In this document: in pieces, positions 57,509 to 63,526 of the stretch
How positions within the stretch are numbered: position 1 is the stretch's first letter
Layout: every line of letters begins with the position of its first letter
DNA from: Acidobacteriota bacterium
GTDB lineage: Bacteria; Acidobacteriota; Vicinamibacteria; Vicinamibacterales; UBA8438
Length of the DNA: 63,526 nt
Assembly (NCBI GenBank): GCA_021296515.1
Contig: JAGWAH010000012.1
Coordinates: 1-63,526, forward strand
Reading direction: 5' to 3'
Made by a program: the position numbers and the translations under genes
Notes under the pieces: generated by a model
Database searches by the model: none
The model's input: the letters and a program-made list of their open reading frames with translations, nothing else
What the model was told of the DNA's origin: nothing

Positions 57509-58887
57509 TCCGCTGTCGGTGTCTCGCCGGGCGTGTCCGCCGGCGCTTCGGGCGTCGTCCCCGCCGGATCGACCGTCGACAAATCACCGGTCTCGTCCGG
57601 TGCCCGGACGGCTCTTGCGGCAGCGTCGACCTGTTCCCGAACGGCGGCCTGCAGATCCGTGGCCGTTACCTCGTCCACGCCCGCCACCTCGGCCAACTCG
57701 GACGTTGCGACTTCCAGCAGGCGGTCGGCCGTTTCCAGCCCCGCCTTGCTCAGCCGCAGGAGCTGCTCAGCGTCGAGTCCGGGCAGTGTGAGGGTGCCGG
57801 CTTCCTCGCCCTCCTCGAGCTCGTCGAACCGGGCTTCGACCTCACGCCGCTTCTCTTCCTCGCTCTTGATGTCGATCTTCCAGCCGGTCAGCTTGGCCGC
57901 CAGGCGGACGTTCTGGCCCTTCTTGCCGATCGCGAGCGAAAGCTGGCCATCTTCCACGACCACTTCGACGATCGGTTCCTCGCTGTCGACCACGGTCACC
58001 CGTTGCACCCTCGCCGGGCTGATGGCGTTGGTGACGAAGACGACGGGATCGTCCGACCATTCGACGATGTCGATCTTCTCGCCGCGCAATTCCCGGATGA
58101 TCGCCTGCACCCGCGTGCCCTTCATTCCCACGCAGGCGCCGACCGGATCGACGTCGCGCTCGCGCGAATGGACGGCGACCTTGGCCCTGTCGCCGGCCTC
58201 GCGGACCGCTCCGCGGATGGTGACGGTCCCGTCGTAGATCTCGGGCACCTCCTGCTCGAACATCTTGACGAGCAGCGTGGGGTCGGTCCGCGACAGGATG
58301 ATCTGGGGTCCCTTGGTGTTCTTGTTGACCTCGCGAATGACCGCTCGGATGCGGTCGCCGGTCGTGTAGTTCTCGGCGCGCGACTGCTCCCGCCGCGGAA
58401 GCAGCGCCTCCACGCGCTCGGCGTCGACGACGATGTCGCCGTTCTCGAACCGCTTGACCGTGCCGTTGACGACCTCGTTGACGCGGTCGCTGTAGAGGGC
58501 GTAGACGTTGTCGCGTTCCGCCTCGCGCACCTTCTGGAAGATCACCTGCTTCGCGGTCTGCGCGGCGATACGCCCGAGCACCCCCTTGATCTGCTTGGGA
58601 AACTCGATCTCCATGTCGACTTCCGCCTCGTCGCCGTACAGCTCCTGCGCCTCGGCGAGCGAGATTTCCGTCAGCGGATCGGTGACCTCGTCGACGATCT
58701 GGCGCACCGAGAACAGCTCCACCTCACCCGTCGCATGATCGAACTTCGTCCGCAGGTTTTCGGTCGACTTGTAGTGCTTGCGCGAGGCGGTCAGCACCGC
58801 GTCCTCGATGGCCGTGACGACGACATCGGGCTCGATGCCCTTCTCCTTGGCCAGCGCGTCGATCATCTGTTGCACCGGATTGCTCAT
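57505..58887 (-). CDS. nusA: Transcription termination/antitermination factor NusA
   Basis: 460 aa. NusA binds RNA polymerase, and modulates pausing, termination and antitermination. Order: N-terminal domain (QQMIDALAKEKGIEPDVVVT), S1 domain, KH1 with ACVGMKGTRVQAIIRELRGE and KIDIVEWSDD, KH2 with LSLAIGKKGQNVRLAAKLTG. After it, a helix-hairpin-helix-like region (LEVATSELAEVAGVDEVTA) and an acidic tail follow. Its stop overlaps the infB start, so translation is coupled. Confidence 0.96.
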   Translation of the reverse strand: MSNPVQQMIDALAKEKGIEPDVVVTAIEDAVLTASRKHYKSTENLRTKFDHATGEVELFSVRQIVDEVTDPLTEISLAEAQELYGDEAEVDMEIEFPKQIKGVLGRIAAQTAKQVIFQKVREAERDNVYALYSDRVNEVVNGTVKRFENGDIVVDAERVEALLPRREQSRAENYTTGDRIRAVIREVNKNTKGPQIILSRTDPTLLVKMFEQEVPEIYDGTVTIRGAVREAGDRAKVAVHSRERDVDPVGACVGMKGTRVQAIIRELRGEKIDIVEWSDDPVVFVTNAISPARVQRVTVVDSEEPIVEVVVEDGQLSLAIGKKGQNVRLAAKLTGWKIDIKSEEEKRREVEARFDELEEGEEAGTLTLPGLDAEQLLRLSKAGLETADRLLEVATSELAEVAGVDEVTATDLQAAVREQVDAAARAVRAPDETGDLSTVDPAGTTPEAPADTPGETPTAE

Positions 58888-58927
58888 GACCTGTTCTCGC
58901 GCGCCGGCTCCTGCCCGCGCGACGACT

Positions 58928-59455
58928 TCACAACTCCACTTCCAGTCGAGCCCGCGTCACAAGCGTCCACGGAATGCGGTGGACGCGCCGTCCTGCGGTC
59001 ACGACTACGAGTCCCGCCTGCTCCGGCGGTCCGCCGCTTTCCGGCTCGACCCCGGCGATCCGCCCGCAGATGAAGCGTTGTCCGTCGACGGCTTCCGACG
59101 TCACGAACCGGGCGAGCCGACCTCGAAAGCGCCGGCAGTCGTCCACGTGCCGCAACGGGCGGTCGAGGCCCGGCGAGGACACTTCCAGGGTGTACGGATG
59201 CTCGAAGTCGAACTCGGCGTCGAGCACCACGCTCAGGTCCGTGCTCACCCGCGCGCAATCGTCGAGGGTAACCGCTTCGGCCGCAGCGTCGCCAGCCTCG
59301 CCGGCCGCGCCCGGCGGCCGGTCGATGACGATTCGCAACAGCCAACCCACCGACTCGCGCTGAAGCTGGACGTCGAAGACGTCGAGCCCGAAGTCGCGGG
59401 CGACCCGCTCCGCGATGGACCAGACCTGCGCAACCCGGCCTTCACCGGGCTTCAC
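58928..59455 (-). CDS. rimP: Ribosome maturation factor RimP
   Basis: 175 aa from GTG 59455 (KPGEGRVAQVWSIAERVARD). RimP assists 30S assembly. The N-terminal alpha/beta domain and the signature LEVSSPGLDRPLRHVDDCRR are recognised, then a barrel ending RIPWTLVTRARLEVEL. First gene of the nusA operon. The frame stays open far upstream into asnS but is not RimP-like there. Confidence 0.93.
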   Translation of the reverse strand: MKPGEGRVAQVWSIAERVARDFGLDVFDVQLQRESVGWLLRIVIDRPPGAAGEAGDAAAEAVTLDDCARVSTDLSVVLDAEFDFEHPYTLEVSSPGLDRPLRHVDDCRRFRGRLARFVTSEAVDGQRFICGRIAGVEPESGGPPEQAGLVVVTAGRRVHRIPWTLVTRARLEVEL

Positions 59456-59502
59456 CCTGTCTCTACCCCGCCTTCGCCCCGCAACTGCGCCCTGAAACAC
59501 AA

Positions 59503-59527
59503 AGAAGTGGGCGAAACGCCCACTTCT
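59503..59527 (-). terminator. Perfect hairpin with T-rich end, after asnS and before rimP
   Basis: On the minus strand AGAAGTGGGCG, loop TTT, CGCCCACTTCT is a perfect 11-bp stem followed by TTGTGTTTC. It fits an intrinsic terminator for the asnS operon. Because a -10-like TATACT (59561-59556) lies just upstream, it could also act as an attenuator in the rimP-nusA leader. Confidence 0.7.
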
Positions 59528-59555
59528 GCAGCACTTCGTCTCTCGTAGCCGACAG

Positions 59556-59561
59556 AGTATA
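59556..59561 (-). promoter_or_regulatory. Candidate -10 element of the rimP-nusA operon
   Basis: TATACT on the minus strand lies in the 122-base asnS-rimP gap, about 100 bases before rimP. No convincing -35 hexamer is seen at 16-18 bases upstream (GCCGTA/CCGTAA). If active, the transcript would begin before the perfect hairpin at 59503-59527. Confidence 0.3.
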
Positions 59562-59577
59562 TCACGGAAGCCGACCG

Positions 59578-60879
<1,302 letters not shown>

Positions 60880-60893
60880 CCTGACGTAGCGTA

Positions 60894-61913
60894 CTACGAG
60901 GGGGCCTCCGCCAGCACGGGGGCCAGGAGGTCGCCGAGACGGCGTCGATCGGGGTCCTGCCGGATGGCCTCGCGCGCGTAACCCAACGTGCGGGGTACCG
61001 CGTCGCGGTAGCGCGGGTTCCCGCGGACGGCGATCTGGAATCCGAACGTCCCCAGCGCCTTGAGGGCTCGCTGCACCGTCGTCCGGGCGAAGCGTTGCCG
61101 CAGTCGCGCGCCGGCCCGTACGCCCGCGACGTTCTCGTAGTGGGTGATCAACCGGTCGACCTCGTCTACGTCCAGCGCCACGTAGGCGTCCCGGAGCAGC
61201 GACACCAGATCGTAGGTGTCCGGGCCCATGCGCGCGTCCTGGAAGTCGATGACGTGCAGCCGGCCCTCGTGCACCATCAGGTTGCGGCTGTGGAAGTCGC
61301 GGTGGCAGAGCACGCGCGGCTCGTCCGCCATGTCCGAGGCGAGAGCGCGGAACTCTTCGCCCAGGGCGCGCCGCGCCGGCTCCGTGAGGCTGTGGCGCCG
61401 GAAGCCGACGACGAAGTGCTCGACGAAGAAGTCGAGCTCCTGCATCAGCTTGACGACGTCGAACGCCAGGTCGAAGGGGCCGGCGTCGGACCCGGCAAGC
61501 CGGCGTCCGCCGCTCTGAATCGTTGCGACGATCTCCACCGCTTCCCGGTAGCGCGCGCTCCGCTCGTCGTCCGGCAGCGTGGCGACGGCGTCTTCCAGCA
61601 TCGTGTCGCCGAGATCCTCGACGACGACGATTCCCAGCGCCGCGTCCGCTCCGTGGATGACCGGCACCCGCACGGGAAGGCGGCGGAACAGCTCGGCGAC
61701 GCGGATCAGAGGCAGCGTCTCGGGGTCGATCGGACCGTCGTGCACGACGAGGACGCGCGACGGCGCGCCAGGCGGAACGACACGCACGAAACGGCGGTCG
61801 GATGCGTCTCCCGCCAGGGGCGCGAGACGGGTCGACGGCGGCAGACCGGAACTGCGCAGCCACGCTCTGGCGCGCGATTCCGGTGTGTCGGCCTGTCGGG
61901 ACGGGTCCGTCAT
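60894..61913 (-). CDS. amgK: Sugar kinase of the APH family, AmgK-like
   Basis: 339 aa from ATG 61913 ([20 protein letters not shown]). AmgK phosphorylates N-acetylmuramate or N-acetylglucosamine at the anomeric carbon for peptidoglycan recycling. The aminoglycoside-phosphotransferase-type catalytic loop and metal site read [20 protein letters not shown] and [14 protein letters not shown]. The C-terminal [15 protein letters not shown] is also typical. It overlaps the MurU-like gene by ATGA, the same pair known in Pseudomonas. Confidence 0.85.
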   Translation of the reverse strand: MTDPSRQADTPESRARAWLRSSGLPPSTRLAPLAGDASDRRFVRVVPPGAPSRVLVVHDGPIDPETLPLIRVAELFRRLPVRVPVIHGADAALGIVVVEDLGDTMLEDAVATLPDDERSARYREAVEIVATIQSGGRRLAGSDAGPFDLAFDVVKLMQELDFFVEHFVVGFRRHSLTEPARRALGEEFRALASDMADEPRVLCHRDFHSRNLMVHEGRLHVIDFQDARMGPDTYDLVSLLRDAYVALDVDEVDRLITHYENVAGVRAGARLRQRFARTTVQRALKALGTFGFQIAVRGNPRYRDAVPRTLGYAREAIRQDPDRRRLGDLLAPVLAEAPS

Positions 61914-62902
61914 CGGTCCGTGCCGGGAAGGTCGTCGAGAGGGTAGACGGCTGCGTTGCCTGCCGTGCTTCCGCCTTCCGGGGCCGCCGCCGCGTCGGCG
62001 GGCACGCAGATCCGACGATGCAGCACCGTCCCGGCCGGCAGGCTGACTCCGTCGGCGACGATGCAACGGTCGAGCCGGCAGTCGGCTCCGATGCGGACGT
62101 GGTCCCAGACCGCCGTGCGTTCGAGCGAGGCCGACGGATGAATCGTCGACCCGGCGCCGACCGGCAGCGCCTCGCATCCCTCGCGCCGGGCGACGGCCAG
62201 CGACGCGGCCAGGTAGTCCGCCGGCGTCCCGACGTCCAGGAAGTCGTCCCCGCACCCGTGGGCCCGGATGCTACCGGGCCGCTCGTCGTCCGGGTCGGCC
62301 AGAAGCCGGTCGTAGATGCCGCCGATGGTGGCGGCGGGCCGGCCGGCGGGCAGATCCGCAAAGACGGCCGCCTCGACGAGCTGCACACCCACGAAGTGGG
62401 CGGCTGCGCCGAGTCCGGCCCGCACGAAGCCGCGCACGCGGCCGTCGCCCGCGACGAGCACGCCGCCGTAGCGGTCCGGGAACGGATGCGGGGCGACGGC
62501 GAGGGTGACCGAGGCGCCGGCGGACGCGTGGGTCTCGGCGAGCGCACGAAGCGAAAGGGTCGTCAGGGTGTCGCCGTTGACGACGAAGAAGCGCGAGCCG
62601 AGCAGCGGCAGCGCCTGCCGCGGACCGCCGGCGGAACCGAGGATGACCGGCTCCCAGGAGTAGCGCACGCGCACATCGGCAGCCTCTCCGTGGCCCACCA
62701 ACCGTGTGATCGTCTCCGGCCGGTGGTGCAGGTTGAGGACGACTTCCGCGACGCCCTGGGCCGCCAGCCATTCCAGGATGCGGGTCACGAGCGGGCGCCC
62801 GGCGACCGGCACCGCCGGTTTCGCGCGAACGTCGGTCAGCGGACGGAGACGCGTTCCGAGTCCGGCCGCGAGTACGAGGGCGGGAGGCAGCGGGCCGGCC
62901 AT
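61910..62902 (-). CDS. murU: Sugar-1-phosphate nucleotidyltransferase, MurU-like
   Basis: 330 aa from ATG 62902. The nucleotide-binding start [40 protein letters not shown] and the catalytic [16 protein letters not shown] are present. MurU joins UMP to MurNAc-1-phosphate. It also carries a left-handed beta-helix-like tail ([20 protein letters not shown]) found in mannose-1-phosphate guanylyltransferases, so the sugar and nucleotide are less sure than the class. Coupled overlap with amgK supports the salvage pathway. Confidence 0.8.
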   Translation of the reverse strand: MAGPLPPALVLAAGLGTRLRPLTDVRAKPAVPVAGRPLVTRILEWLAAQGVAEVVLNLHHRPETITRLVGHGEAADVRVRYSWEPVILGSAGGPRQALPLLGSRFFVVNGDTLTTLSLRALAETHASAGASVTLAVAPHPFPDRYGGVLVAGDGRVRGFVRAGLGAAAHFVGVQLVEAAVFADLPAGRPAATIGGIYDRLLADPDDERPGSIRAHGCGDDFLDVGTPADYLAASLAVARREGCEALPVGAGSTIHPSASLERTAVWDHVRIGADCRLDRCIVADGVSLPAGTVLHRRICVPADAAAAPEGGSTAGNAAVYPLDDLPGTDR

Positions 62903-62913
62903 CGCGTCGGGTG

Positions 62914-63486
62914 CTACTCGAAGACCATGTCGCTGACCGGACGTCCGTGGGCGGCGCAGTCCGACTCCCACACGCGGCGATAGGACGCCGTGATGTAGTC
63001 GGCGGGACCGCGGCCGAGCGCCTGCGCGAGCCGCGTCACGCCCGCCTCGCTGCCCTCGAGCTCGACGAAGACTCCGCACGGCGTCTCGTCGATGGCGACG
63101 ATCGTGCCGTCCCGCTCGAACTCCTCGCGGTACTTCTGGTAGCGGAACCAGACGTCGAACCCCGCCCGTTCGAGGACCCGGAGCAACACCGCGCCGTCGC
63201 CGACATCCGTCTCGACCTCTTCGCGGACCTTCATGACGACGTCGGGTCGCGGCGGTCCCTTGAAGGTGATGGTGGCGACGCTCTCCCCGCCGGCGTCCGG
63301 CGCCTCCATGCGCACGCGCAACGTGCACCACTCGGCGCGCAGCCGGCCGGCGCTCGTGTCGAGGAGGCGGTCGTCCTGCAGGCGCCGCGGGCGCAACCGG
63401 ACCGCCCCGAGCGCGGCCACCGCCTCGCGCGCGGTCGAGGCCGATGCGAACGCCAGCTTGATCTCACGCTCGATGCGATCGCTCAT
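62914..63486 (-). CDS. CYTH domain protein (class IV adenylate cyclase/ThTPase-like)
   Basis: 190 aa. The CYTH fold binds polyphosphate substrates in a beta tunnel. Its signature ExExK is present as EREIKLAF near the start (MSDRIEREIKLA). Charged strand motifs LLDTSAGRLRAEWCTLRVRM, ATITFKGPPRPDVVMKVREE and VAIDETPCGVFVELEG complete it. The family includes class IV adenylate cyclases, thiamine triphosphatases and triphosphate tunnel enzymes; which one cannot be told. It begins the operon ending in asnS. Confidence 0.85.
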   Translation of the reverse strand: MSDRIEREIKLAFASASTAREAVAALGAVRLRPRRLQDDRLLDTSAGRLRAEWCTLRVRMEAPDAGGESVATITFKGPPRPDVVMKVREEVETDVGDGAVLLRVLERAGFDVWFRYQKYREEFERDGTIVAIDETPCGVFVELEGSEAGVTRLAQALGRGPADYITASYRRVWESDCAAHGRPVSDMVFE

Positions 63487-63506
63487 CGACGGTTCCCGCC
63501 TGGATT

Positions 63507-63526
63507 CTAGCCCGACAATCGTCGCC
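63507..63526 (-). repeat. Start of another dispersed hairpin repeat copy (copy H)
   Basis: The last 20 bases of the window, CTAGCCCGACAATCGTCGCC, are identical to 16245-16264, the beginning of copy C. The copy lies upstream of the CYTH gene and is cut by the window end, so its length is unknown. Confidence 0.75.

Overview
This window is a contiguous piece of a high-GC bacterial chromosome, packed with housekeeping genes. No gap between genes exceeds about 250 bases. I recognise no tRNA, rRNA, insertion sequence, prophage or CRISPR array. The gene content suggests Acidobacteriota, perhaps a Vicinamibacteria-like lineage: a full S10-spc-alpha ribosomal block with adk and map but no infA, a Myxococcus-like type IV pilus cluster with its own ABC transporter, a pyruvoyl arginine decarboxylase, an archaeal/eukaryote-type ProRS and a VKOR-DsbA fusion. 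This assignment is an inference of moderate confidence. Several sequence defects (below) suggest a metagenomic or draft assembly.

Layout. (1) 1-16248, plus strand: the end of tuf, then rpsJ-rplC-rplD-rplW-rplB-rpsS-rplV-rpsC-rplP-rpmC-rpsQ, rplN-rplX-rplE-rpsN-rpsH-rplF-rplR-rpsE-rpmD-rplO-secY-adk-map-rpmJ, and rpsM-rpsK-rpsD-rpoA-rplQ. (2) 16331-23039, minus strand: an EF-G paralogue, then a MacAB-like export cluster (adaptor plus two permeases, no ATPase) and a Yip1-like membrane protein. (3) 23288-35953, plus strand: pyruvoyl arginine decarboxylase, then pilB-pilT-pilC-pilA, VKOR-DsbA, an ABC ATPase and permease, a TPR-like protein, pilD and three minor prepilins. (4) 35980-48874: aroB (-), proS (+), an OmpA-type protein (-), tatC and tatA (-), a C-terminal processing protease (+), smc (+) and an M48 protease (+). 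(5) 48970-59455, minus strand: rimP-nusA-infB-DUF503-rbfA-nrnA-truB-rpsO-pnp, the classic transcription/translation/RNA-processing operon. (6) 59578-63486, minus strand: a CYTH protein, murU-like and amgK genes (cell-wall sugar salvage) and asnS.

Two themes run across the window. First, a dispersed hairpin repeat family occupies gaps between genes. Its related copies lie at about 13860, 14631, 16248 and 63507, with a half site at 30001 and a second related form at 28661, 38628 and 48931. It sits in three of the four convergent gaps and twice inside the alpha ribosomal operon. Second, several conserved proteins carry unusual proline/alanine/glutamate- or glycine-rich additions: the L22 tail, TatC N-terminus, TatA tail, IF-2 N-terminus and an SMC head insertion.

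Sequence quality. A 55-base poly-G tract at 4660-4714 fuses rpsC to rplP and is almost certainly artefactual. secY (near 10060), the macA-like gene (near 21090) and smc (near 45140) each have a reading-frame break of the same sense (loss of 3n+1 bases). The gap is estimated at about 22 bases in the first two by comparison with family sequence. Since SecY and SMC are normally essential or near-essential, these are better read as assembly errors until checked.
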